Under the pieces are notes generated by a model. It searched no databases. It saw only the letters and a program-made list of their open reading frames with translations, and was not told where the DNA came from. The translations under genes were made by a program, and so were the position numbers. From the NCBI GenBank assembly GCA_964465665.1, contig CAYXKM010000099.1, positions 1-10,944 of the forward strand: a stretch of 10,944 bases of DNA, read 5' to 3'. This DNA is from JAKEGN01 sp964465665 (lineage in GTDB: Bacteria > Pseudomonadota > Gammaproteobacteria > Steroidobacterales > Woeseiaceae). Below, piece by piece: positions 1 to 6,515 of the stretch; positions within the stretch are counted from its first letter, which is position 1, and the number at the start of each line of letters is the position of its first letter.

Positions 1-49
1 CGCCGTCATAGGCACTCAGGATATCGTTTTCGGCGAGGTGGACCGATGA
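1..49 (+). CDS. nuoD: NADH-quinone oxidoreductase subunit D, C-terminal end only (partial)
   Basis: Reading from base 2, the last 15 residues are AVIGTQDIVFGEVDR, followed by TGA at 47-49. This is the near-invariant C-terminus of the 49-kDa subunit; the mitochondrial homologue NDUFS2 ends almost identically, in GTQDIVFGEVDR. The subunit lines the quinone cavity together with NuoB and NuoH in the peripheral arm. The rest of the gene, including the quinone-binding His and Tyr, lies upstream of the window. Whether it is fused to NuoC, as in E. coli, cannot be seen. The stop codon overlaps the nuoE start in an ATGA. Confidence 0.93.
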   Translation, partial: AVIGTQDIVFGEVDR

Positions 50-540
50 GTAGTGCCTCACGCGTACTGTCCGATCACGTTCGCGAAGAAATTGAGCGCT
101 GGACAGCAAAGTTTCCCGAGGATCGAAAACGCTCGGCCGTCATTGGCGCGCTGCATGCCGCCCAGCATGAGAATGACGGTTATCTGACGGTCGAATTGAT
201 GAACGGAGTTGCCGAGTACCTGCAGTTGCCGCCCATTCAGGTGTACGAGGTGGCAACCTTCTATTCGATGTTCCAGACCAGGCCGGTGGGGCGGCACAGC
301 GTGGCAATCTGCACCAACGTGTCCTGCATGCTGCGCGGCGCTGACGATATCGTTGCCCACGTCGAGGACAAACTGGGCATACGGCTGGGCGAGAGTAGCA
401 GTGACGGACGCATCTTTCTCAAAAAGGAAGAAGAATGCCTGGCCGCCTGTTGCGGAGCTCCGATGATGATGGTCGACCACAAGTATCACGAGAACCTGAC
501 CATATCCAGGGTCGACGCCATTCTGGATGATCTCGAATGA
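46..540 (+). CDS. nuoE: NADH-quinone oxidoreductase subunit E (24-kDa, [2Fe-2S] N1a)
   Basis: This 164-residue subunit is the thioredoxin-fold [2Fe-2S] protein of the NADH dehydrogenase module and docks onto NuoF. The N-terminal helical part (about 1-75) contains the family-typical LPPIQVYEVATFYSMF. The four ligands of cluster N1a are visible as Cys89-x4-Cys94 and Cys131-x3-Cys135, the standard spacing. Cluster N1a can accept an electron from FMN off the main path and may hold down semiflavin lifetime (known for the family). Cys136 lies next to the last ligand and is not itself expected to bind the cluster. The ATG at 46 overlaps the nuoD stop and is preceded by GAGGT at 35-39, six bases upstream, which supports this start. 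The length is normal for the family. Confidence 0.97.
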   Translation: MSSASRVLSDHVREEIERWTAKFPEDRKRSAVIGALHAAQHENDGYLTVELMNGVAEYLQLPPIQVYEVATFYSMFQTRPVGRHSVAICTNVSCMLRGADDIVAHVEDKLGIRLGESSSDGRIFLKKEEECLAACCGAPMMMVDHKYHENLTISRVDAILDDLE

Positions 541-1844
541 CCGGCTATCCGCAGAACCTTGTCTGTTTCAATACTTTTGGGTCCGCAGATTCCTGGACAC
601 TCGAGACGTACGAGAAGCACGACGGTTACAAAGCGTGGCTACGCATACTCTCCGGCGAGCTTACGCCGGAGCAGATCATCGCAGAGGTCAAGGCCTCGGG
701 CCTTCGCGGGCGAGGCGGCGCCGGATTTCCGACCGGACTCAAATGGAGCTTCATGCCCCGAAACGCTCCGGTACAAAAGTACTTGGTCTGCAACTCGGAC
801 GAAAGCGAACCCGGCACCTGCCATGATCGCGAGGTGCTCAGGTACAACCCGCATTGCCTGATTGAAGGAATGGCGATCGCTGCGTACGCGATGGGGGCGA
901 CCGTTGCTTACAACTATATACGTGGCGAATTTATCGATGAACCGGTGCCACGGTTCGAAGGGGCGCTGAAAGAGGCGTATGACGCCGGCCTGCTGGGAAA
1001 GAACATACGCAATTCCGGGATCGATTTCGATTTGCACACATTTGTCGGCGCCGGTGCCTACATTTGTGGCGAAGAGACCGCTTTGCTCGAATCGCTCGAA
1101 GGCAAGCAGGGAAAGCCCAGGTTCAAACCGCCGTTTCCGGCGAATTTCGGCCTCTATGGCAAACCTACGACCATCAACAACACTCAGAGCCTTGCGAGTG
1201 TCCCGGCAATCATACGCAACGGCGCTGCATGGTTCGCAGGCCTCGGCCCGGAGAATTCGGGCGGAACCGCACAATTTTCAGTGTCCGGGCACGTGGAAAG
1301 ACCGGGCAATTTCGAACTGCCGATGGGAATTCCTTTCAAGGACCTGCTTGCCCTGTGCGGCGGAGTGCTCGGAGGCCGGAAGCTGAAAGCCGTCATCCCC
1401 GGCGGTTCCTCTGTGCCGGTCATGAAAGCGGATGTGATCATGGATTGCACCATGGATTACACATCGTTGCAAAAGGCCGGGTCTTCATTCGGCACGGGCG
1501 CGGTCATGGTTATGGATGAGACCACCTGCATGGTTCGTGTCCTGAGGCGAATTTCGCGTTTTTACATGGCCGAATCCTGCGGCCAGTGCACGCCATGCCG
1601 GGAAGGAACCGGCTGGTTGTATCGCATGTTGACCCGAATCGTGGAAGGCAAGGGCACAGAAGACGATCTGAACAAGCTCGTCGATGTTGCCAACAAGATC
1701 GAAGGACACACGATCTGTGCGCTCGGCGATGCCGCTGCCTGGCCGGTGCAAAGTTTTCTCAAGCATTTCCGGCACGAGTTCGAGTACATGGTACGCAATC
1801 ACGGCCGCAGCATAGTCGACAGTCCGTCGGAGCGAGCCGCGTGA
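537..1844 (+). CDS. nuoF: NADH-quinone oxidoreductase subunit F (51-kDa; FMN, NADH, [4Fe-4S] N3)
   Basis: This 435-residue subunit is the entry point for electrons: it binds NADH, takes a hydride onto FMN and passes electrons to cluster N3. The glycine-rich nucleotide/FMN segment GLRGRGGAGFPTGLKW is at 55-70. The flavin-site motif NSDESEPGT is at 86-94, and a second glycine-rich stretch, GAGAYICGEETALLESLEG, is at 171-189. Cluster N3 is bound by Cys348, Cys351 and Cys354 (SCGQCTPC) plus Cys394 in HTIC. A SLBB-like domain fits about 245-330, followed by the C-terminal helical cluster domain. The length matches the family (about 420-450). The start ATG at 537 overlaps the nuoE stop (ATGA) and has only a weak ribosome-binding site, so translational coupling to nuoE is likely. 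The C-terminus ends in a short non-conserved SPSERAA tail. Confidence 0.97.
   Translation: MTGYPQNLVCFNTFGSADSWTLETYEKHDGYKAWLRILSGELTPEQIIAEVKASGLRGRGGAGFPTGLKWSFMPRNAPVQKYLVCNSDESEPGTCHDREVLRYNPHCLIEGMAIAAYAMGATVAYNYIRGEFIDEPVPRFEGALKEAYDAGLLGKNIRNSGIDFDLHTFVGAGAYICGEETALLESLEGKQGKPRFKPPFPANFGLYGKPTTINNTQSLASVPAIIRNGAAWFAGLGPENSGGTAQFSVSGHVERPGNFELPMGIPFKDLLALCGGVLGGRKLKAVIPGGSSVPVMKADVIMDCTMDYTSLQKAGSSFGTGAVMVMDETTCMVRVLRRISRFYMAESCGQCTPCREGTGWLYRMLTRIVEGKGTEDDLNKLVDVANKIEGHTICALGDAAAWPVQSFLKHFRHEFEYMVRNHGRSIVDSPSERAA
1829..1832 (+). promoter_or_regulatory. Ribosome-binding site for nuoG GTG start
   Basis: GGAG inside the last codons of nuoF, eight bases before the GTG at 1841. It decides the nuoG start against an in-frame ATG much further upstream that lies within nuoF. 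Confidence 0.6.
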
Positions 1845-4012
1845 GCGAAGACCTGATCAATATCGAAGTCGACGGCAAGCCCGTTCAGGCCAGGAAGGGC
1901 CAGATGCTTATCGAAGCGACCGATGCCATCGGTGCTTACGTCCCCCGGTTCTGCTATCACGAGAAACTGACCGTTGCTGCCAATTGCCGCATGTGCCTGG
2001 TCGAGGTGCAAAAAGTTGGCAAACCGATGCCAGCATGTGCCACACCGGTCACCGAAGGCATGAAGGTTTTCACGAAATCGCCGAAGGCCATTGCGGCACA
2101 GAAAGCAACCATGGAATTCCTGCTTATCAATCATCCGCTGGATTGCCCAATCTGCGATCAGGGCGGTGAGTGTGAGCTGCAGGACCTCGCAATGGGTTTT
2201 GGCCGCGACGTGTCCCGTTACCAGGAGCAGAAACGGGTCGTCAAGGACAAGGACATCGGGCCACTGGTTTCGACCGATATGACCCGCTGCATACACTGCA
2301 CACGTTGCGTACGGTTCGGCGAGGAGATAAGCGGACTGCAGGAACTCGGAACGACCGAGCGCGGCGAGAACATGAAGATCGGTACGTATATAGAGAAGAG
2401 TATCGATCACGAATTGTCCGCCAACATCATAGACCTGTGCCCTGTAGGAGCATTGAACAACAAGCCCTACCGATACAGCGCTCGTGCCTGGGAAATGACT
2501 CAACGTGCCACCGTAGGTGCCCACGACTGTGTTGGCTCGAATGTCTTTGCGCATGTACTGCGCGGCACGGTGAAGCGCATCGTACCTCGACCGAACGAAG
2601 CCATTAACGAGACCTGGATCAGTGACAGGGATCGGTTCAGCTACGAAGGCATCTACAGCAGCGACCGGTTGCGTACGCCGCGAATCCGCCGTGCCGACCG
2701 ATGGCAGGACATCGGCTGGGAGGGCGCCCTGCAGGAACTCGCAGGAAAAATCCAGGCGGCGGACGCGCAACGGCTGGGCATACTGGCTTCGCCGTCCAGC
2801 ACGGTCGAGGAATCCCATTTGCTGTCACGGCTGGCGACCCACTTGGGAACGGCAAACATCGATCATCGCTTGCGGCAGCAGGACTTTTCGGATGACGATG
2901 CCGATCCGCTATTTCCATGGCTCGGTTGCGAAATTGCGGAGATCGAGACCTGTGATGCGATTCTCGTTGCCGGTTCGAACCTGAGATCCGAAGCACCCAT
3001 CCTTGCGCATCGCGTGAGAAAAGCAGCGCTGCGTGGCGCACGCGTCGCTTTCGCGGATACCGAGGTCGAGGAGTATTTCTTCGACATTGCGGCAAAAGCG
3101 GATGGACAAGACCTTGTCGAGCTGCTGGCCGGTGTCGCGGTAGCGGCGGCGTCCGGCAAGGCGTTACCGCTCCCGGTCCGCCAGCTTTGCAAGGGCAGGA
3201 AGCCGGGCGCGGACCAACAGGCGATCGCATCACTCCTGACGGAGGCGACGAACGGCATGGTGCTGATCGGACATCGGGCACACAGGCATACGGGGTACGC
3301 GGCTATACGCGCACTCGCATCCGCAGTTGCCGAGCTTACAGGCTCACGGCTCGGCTTTGTTTCGGAAGGACCCAACTCGGCCGGTGCCTGTCTTGCCGGA
3401 TTGTTGCCGCATCGGGGCGCAGGTGGGCAACGCCGCACGGAGCCGGGCCACAACGTAGTAAAGATGCTCGACGAACCACCCGAGGTCATGCTGATTTTCG
3501 GCCTCGAACCCGACCGGGACATTGCAGGACGCGATGTGGTGTCACGATTGTCGTCGGCAGGATACGTCGCGGCATTCAGCGCTTATGACTGCGAAAGTCT
3601 GCGGCAGTGTGCCGACCTGATGTTGCCGATCGGTACCTTCGCCGAGACATCCGGTACGTTCGTCAATTGCGAGGGGCGATGGCAAAGCTTTTCGGCCATT
3701 GCGACAGCGGCGGGCGAGGCGCGACCCGGCTGGAAGGTCTTGCGTGTCCTCGGCAACCTGCTGGAGGTTTCCGGCTTCGACTACGAGTCTAGCGAGCAAG
3801 TGCGGGACGAATTGAAGACGGCGCTCGGCGACGTACTGCCGGACAATCGCTATCGCGGCACCCGGGCATTGCCGGTATCCGGTGGCAAAGCGGCGGTCAA
3901 TCAGCCTGTCGATGTGCCGATGTATGCCATCGATCCGGTGGTGCGACGCGCCACTGCCTTGCAGCTCACTCCTGAAGCCAGGCGGGCTGCGGCGCGAGGT
4001 CGACAGCGGTGA
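1841..4012 (+). CDS. nuoG: NADH-quinone oxidoreductase subunit G (75-kDa; Fe-S clusters N1b, N4, N5)
   Basis: This 723-residue subunit is the largest of the peripheral arm and carries electrons from N3 toward NuoI. The N-terminal ferredoxin domain holds the N1b [2Fe-2S] ligands Cys38, Cys49, Cys52 and Cys66. Cluster N5 has the unusual His ligand, His98 with Cys102, Cys105 and Cys111 (HPLDCPICDQGGEC). Cluster N4 is bound by Cys150, Cys153, Cys156 and Cys200 (DLCPVGAL). From about residue 217 onward it is a non-catalytic molybdopterin-oxidoreductase-like domain. The N7 cluster motif found in E. coli is absent: the position reads HDCVGSNVF (228-236) with one cysteine. The GTG start at 1841 overlaps the nuoF stop and has GGAG at 1829-1832. 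The reading frame is open further upstream to an ATG at 1586, but that part lies inside nuoF in another frame and lacks NuoG similarity. The C-terminus is a short Arg/Ala-rich tail. Confidence 0.96.
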   Translation: MSEDLINIEVDGKPVQARKGQMLIEATDAIGAYVPRFCYHEKLTVAANCRMCLVEVQKVGKPMPACATPVTEGMKVFTKSPKAIAAQKATMEFLLINHPLDCPICDQGGECELQDLAMGFGRDVSRYQEQKRVVKDKDIGPLVSTDMTRCIHCTRCVRFGEEISGLQELGTTERGENMKIGTYIEKSIDHELSANIIDLCPVGALNNKPYRYSARAWEMTQRATVGAHDCVGSNVFAHVLRGTVKRIVPRPNEAINETWISDRDRFSYEGIYSSDRLRTPRIRRADRWQDIGWEGALQELAGKIQAADAQRLGILASPSSTVEESHLLSRLATHLGTANIDHRLRQQDFSDDDADPLFPWLGCEIAEIETCDAILVAGSNLRSEAPILAHRVRKAALRGARVAFADTEVEEYFFDIAAKADGQDLVELLAGVAVAAASGKALPLPVRQLCKGRKPGADQQAIASLLTEATNGMVLIGHRAHRHTGYAAIRALASAVAELTGSRLGFVSEGPNSAGACLAGLLPHRGAGGQRRTEPGHNVVKMLDEPPEVMLIFGLEPDRDIAGRDVVSRLSSAGYVAAFSAYDCESLRQCADLMLPIGTFAETSGTFVNCEGRWQSFSAIATAAGEARPGWKVLRVLGNLLEVSGFDYESSEQVRDELKTALGDVLPDNRYRGTRALPVSGGKAAVNQPVDVPMYAIDPVVRRATALQLTPEARRAAARGRQR
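3996..4000 (+). promoter_or_regulatory. Ribosome-binding site for nuoH GTG start
   Basis: GAGGT inside the end of nuoG, eight bases before the GTG at 4009. It favours the GTG over the in-frame ATGs at 4036 and 4048, which have no similar purine-rich site. Confidence 0.65.
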
Positions 4013-5103
4013 CCAGGCTCATTCCCGACTTCATCATGGAGCGATGGATGTCCTTCTGGGACATGCTTTCGCCGATATCGCAGTTCATCGTCGGGAAAAC
4101 CTTCCTGATTGCTGTTGTTACCTTGTGCCTCATTCTCACCGTTGCGTTTACGACGTATTTCGAACGCAAAGTCATCGGTTACATGCAGGGCCGGGTGGGC
4201 CCGAACCGAGTAGGACCGATGGGACTCGGCCAGCCCTTCGCCGACGTCATCAAGCTCCTGATCAAGGAGATCGTGATTCCGCAAAAGTCGAACCGCTTCC
4301 TGTTCCTGATCGCACCGTTACTCTCCATCATTCCCGCTCTTGCCACCTGGGCCGTCATTCCGCTCACGGGCACGCTGGTCATTGCAGATATCAATGCCGG
4401 CCTGCTGTATGTGCTTGCCCTGACATCGGTCGGTGTGTACGGCGTGATCCTGGCCGGTTGGGCAACCAATTCGAAGTACGCATTTCTCGGCGCCATGAGA
4501 TCGGCGGCGCAGATCGTCGCGTATGAAATTGCGATGGGATTTGCGCTGGTTGGAGTGCTGATGGCGGCGGGAAGCCTGAATCTCGGTGAAATCACCAGAG
4601 CGCAGGCGGGTGGCGTCAGCAACTGGTTCATCCTGCCATTGCTGCCGTTGTTCTTCGTCTATTTCATTTCCGGCGTTGCTGAAACCAACCGGGCGCCTTT
4701 CGACGTTGCCGAAGGAGAGTCCGAGATTGTTGCCGGCTTCCACGTTGAATATTCTGGTGTCGCGTTTGCCGTGTTTTTCCTGGCGGAGTACGCCAACATG
4801 GTGCTGATCTCCGCATTGACGTCGATATTTTTTCTCGGCGGAGCGGCGTCGCCTTTCGAGGGATGGTCGTTCCTGGGAGACGAGAGCCTGTTGAGAGAAC
4901 CAGGCTTCTTCTGGCTTGCTGCAAAAATATCGTTCTTCATTTTCGTGTTTTTCTGGTTGCGCGCCACTTTTCCGCGTTATCGATACGACCAGATCATGCG
5001 GCTGGGGTGGAAGGTCTTCATCCCGGTGACGATCGTCTGGATTGCAATTGAAGGTGTCATGGCTTGGTTGCAGGTCGGCCCCTGGTCGGGACTGGCCGGA
5101 TAA
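4009..5103 (+). CDS. nuoH: NADH-quinone oxidoreductase subunit H (ND1-like membrane subunit)
   Basis: This 364-residue polytopic membrane protein (about eight transmembrane helices) anchors the peripheral arm, forms the mouth of the quinone chamber and begins the proton-coupling E-channel. The signature FERKVIGYMQGRVGPNRVGP is at 51-70. The acidic loop, with AETNRAPFDVAEGESE at 224-239 followed by FHVEYSG at 244-250, supplies Glu225, Glu235, Glu237, Glu239 and Glu247. Glu173 in AYEIAMG is also conserved. The family C-terminal motif RATFPRYRYDQIM is at 318-330. The GTG at 4009 overlaps the nuoG stop (GTGA) and has GAGGT at 3996-4000, eight bases upstream. In-frame ATGs at 4036 and 4048 (Met10, Met14) are possible later starts but lack a comparable site. 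Its length is slightly above the usual 325-350, because of the N-terminus and the soluble loop near 280-298. Confidence 0.96.
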   Translation: MTRLIPDFIMERWMSFWDMLSPISQFIVGKTFLIAVVTLCLILTVAFTTYFERKVIGYMQGRVGPNRVGPMGLGQPFADVIKLLIKEIVIPQKSNRFLFLIAPLLSIIPALATWAVIPLTGTLVIADINAGLLYVLALTSVGVYGVILAGWATNSKYAFLGAMRSAAQIVAYEIAMGFALVGVLMAAGSLNLGEITRAQAGGVSNWFILPLLPLFFVYFISGVAETNRAPFDVAEGESEIVAGFHVEYSGVAFAVFFLAEYANMVLISALTSIFFLGGAASPFEGWSFLGDESLLREPGFFWLAAKISFFIFVFFWLRATFPRYRYDQIMRLGWKVFIPVTIVWIAIEGVMAWLQVGPWSGLAG

Positions 5104-5107
5104 TACT

Positions 5108-5596
5108 ATGAGCATTTTTCGAAGCATCATCAGGACATTTTCCCTGTGGGAGCTGTGGCAGGGACTGTCTGTCACCCTGCGCAATTTCTTCAAGCCAAAT
5201 GTTACTGTTCAGTACCCCGAAGAAAAAACGCCACAGTCGCCGCGATTTCGCGGCCTGCATGCGTTGCGCCGATATCCCAACGGGGAGGAACGATGTATAG
5301 CCTGCAAGCTGTGTGAAGCGGTCTGCCCGGCGCTGGCGATTACAATCGAATCGGATGTCGGCGCCGACGGAACGCGGCGCACGACGCGTTACGACATCGA
5401 CCTGTTCAAGTGCATTTATTGCGGGTTCTGCGAAGAAGCATGCCCGGTCGACGCAATAGTCGAAACCCGCATCCACGAGTATCACATGGAGAAGCCGGGT
5501 GAAAACATCATGACCAAAGACAAGCTGCTTGCGGTCGGTGACAGGTTTGAAGCCATGATTTCTGCCGACAAGGCAGCAGACGCAAAATATCGGTAA
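5108..5596 (+). CDS. nuoI: NADH-quinone oxidoreductase subunit I (23-kDa ferredoxin-type; N6a, N6b)
   Basis: This 162-residue 8Fe ferredoxin-like subunit connects NuoG to cluster N2 of NuoB. An amphipathic N-terminal helix (about 1-28, LWELWQGLSVTLRNFF) lies against the membrane. It is followed by the conserved RFRGLHALRRYPNGEERC. The two [4Fe-4S] motifs are Cys63-x2-Cys66-x2-Cys69-x3-Cys73-Pro and Cys102-x2-Cys105-x2-Cys108-x3-Cys112-Pro. In this fold each cluster takes three cysteines from one motif and the fourth from the other. The ATG at 5108 is chosen because MSIFRSI begins the conserved N-terminus and it sits 4 bases after the nuoH stop. The same frame stays open upstream inside nuoH, but that sequence is not NuoI-like. 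There is no clear ribosome-binding site, which suggests coupling to nuoH. The length is typical. Confidence 0.97.
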   Translation: MSIFRSIIRTFSLWELWQGLSVTLRNFFKPNVTVQYPEEKTPQSPRFRGLHALRRYPNGEERCIACKLCEAVCPALAITIESDVGADGTRRTTRYDIDLFKCIYCGFCEEACPVDAIVETRIHEYHMEKPGENIMTKDKLLAVGDRFEAMISADKAADAKYR

Positions 5597-5599
5597 GGA
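5594..5599 (+). promoter_or_regulatory. Ribosome-binding site for nuoJ, overlapping the nuoI stop
   Basis: TAAGGA, in which the nuoI stop codon TAA supplies the first three bases, lies four bases before the nuoJ ATG. The overlap would place a terminating ribosome directly on the nuoJ initiation site. Confidence 0.6.
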
Positions 5600-5603
5600 C
5601 GCT

Positions 5604-6209
5604 ATGGTGTTTCATGCAGTCCTTTTTTATACCTTTGCTGCAGTGCTGGTCGGCGCTGCACTCGGCGTCATTCTTGCGCGTAACCCGGTACACGCAGTCA
5701 TGTTCCTCGTCCTGGCGTTTTTTCAGAGTGCGGTGCTGTGGCTACTGGCCGAAGCCGAGTTCCTGGCCATCGTGCTGGTGCTGGTGTATGTCGGAGCGGT
5801 CATGGTGCTGTTCCTGTTCGTGGTAATGATGCTCGACATCAACGTGGAAAAGGTCCGGGGCGGCTTTACCCGCTATGCGCCGCTCGGCGTGATAGTCGCG
5901 GTGCTCATGGTTGTCGAGCTGCTACAGGTGATCTGGCTGCGTGGGCAGGGTAGCGGTGCCGCTACCGGCTTTCAGGCAACTCCCGAAGGCTACAGCAATA
6001 CCGAGGCACTGGGTGCGGTACTGTACACGGAGCACGTATACGCATTCGAGATCGCTGCGGTCATATTGCTGCTGGCAATCGTCGCCGCCATCACGTTGAC
6101 CATGCGCCATCGTCCGGGACTGAAGCAGCAGAACATTTCGAAACAGGTTGCTGCAAAAAGCAGCGACCGTGTACGTCTGGTCAGAATGCCGTCGGAGAAA
6201 CGGGAATGA
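5604..6209 (+). CDS. nuoJ: NADH-quinone oxidoreductase subunit J (ND6-like membrane subunit)
   Basis: This 201-residue membrane protein has five predicted helices (roughly 3-25, 29-50, 53-77, 92-112 and 146-167) and a hydrophilic C-terminal tail from about 168. It sits between NuoH and NuoK and helps form the central hydrophilic axis. The third helix carries the most conserved stretch, VLVLVYVGAVMVLFLFVVMM (57-76). In structures of complex I this helix has a pi-bulge whose rotation is linked to the coupling mechanism (family knowledge). The loop at 113-142, with ATPEGYSNTEALGAVLYTEH, is also family-typical. The ATG at 5604 is preceded by TAAGGA at 5594-5599, where the nuoI stop codon forms part of the ribosome-binding site. 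The stop overlaps the nuoK start. Confidence 0.95.
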   Translation: MVFHAVLFYTFAAVLVGAALGVILARNPVHAVMFLVLAFFQSAVLWLLAEAEFLAIVLVLVYVGAVMVLFLFVVMMLDINVEKVRGGFTRYAPLGVIVAVLMVVELLQVIWLRGQGSGAATGFQATPEGYSNTEALGAVLYTEHVYAFEIAAVILLLAIVAAITLTMRHRPGLKQQNISKQVAAKSSDRVRLVRMPSEKRE

Positions 6210-6511
6210 TCGGTTTGCAACACTACCTGACGATGTCTGCGATCCTGTTTGCACTGAGCGTCGCCGGTATTTTCATCAATCGACGCAACCTGATCTTGCT
6301 CCTGATGTGCATTGAACTGATGTTGCTTGCCGTCAACTTCAATTTCATTGCATTTTCGCGTCACCTGGGTGATGAAACCGGCCAGGTATTCGTTTTCTTC
6401 ATCCTGACCGTTGCTGCGGCGGAGGCTGCAATTGGTTTGGCGATTCTGGTTGTCCTGTTCCGCAATCGCCACTCCATCAATGTGCAGGAGCTGGATTCGA
6501 TGAAAGGCTGA
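6206..6511 (+). CDS. nuoK: NADH-quinone oxidoreductase subunit K (ND4L-like membrane subunit)
   Basis: This 101-residue protein has three transmembrane helices (about 2-24, 28-50 and 60-86). It lies between NuoJ and NuoN and carries two buried glutamates of the proton pathway: Glu37 in LLLMCIELMLLAVN and Glu73 in VAAAEAAIGLAI. These correspond to the essential Glu36 and Glu72 described in E. coli NuoK. The conserved INRRNLI loop (25-30) and the GLAILVVLFRN end of helix 3 are present. The ATG at 6206 overlaps the nuoJ stop (ATGA) and has GGAG at 6194-6197, eight bases upstream. The length is exactly family-typical. Confidence 0.97.
   Translation: MIGLQHYLTMSAILFALSVAGIFINRRNLILLLMCIELMLLAVNFNFIAFSRHLGDETGQVFVFFILTVAAAEAAIGLAILVVLFRNRHSINVQELDSMKG
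6503..6507 (+). promoter_or_regulatory. Ribosome-binding site for nuoL GTG start
   Basis: AAAGG in the last codons of nuoK, eight bases before the GTG at 6516. It supports GTG as the start; the first helix of NuoL (TIVLAPLIAAIIAGLFG) follows at once, so a later start would cut it. Confidence 0.6.
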
Positions 6512-6515
6512 TCCT

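Noticed and set aside
1586..1840. Possible N-terminal extension of NuoG from an ATG at 1586
   Set aside because: This stretch encodes the N3 cluster region of NuoF in a different frame. The added residues do not resemble NuoG, while GTG at 1841 gives the expected N-terminus and has a ribosome-binding site.
1799..2818. Long minus-strand open frame of 339 codons opposite the nuoF end and the first half of nuoG
   Set aside because: It is wholly antisense to a clearly real gene with intact cofactor motifs. Its translation shows no recognisable domain. Such frames arise easily opposite GC-rich coding sequence.
4318..5193. Minus-strand open frame of 291 codons opposite nuoH and the start of nuoI
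   Set aside because: The translation is rich in charged and polar residues with no family pattern, as expected from reading hydrophobic membrane-protein codons in reverse complement. It is a shadow of nuoH.
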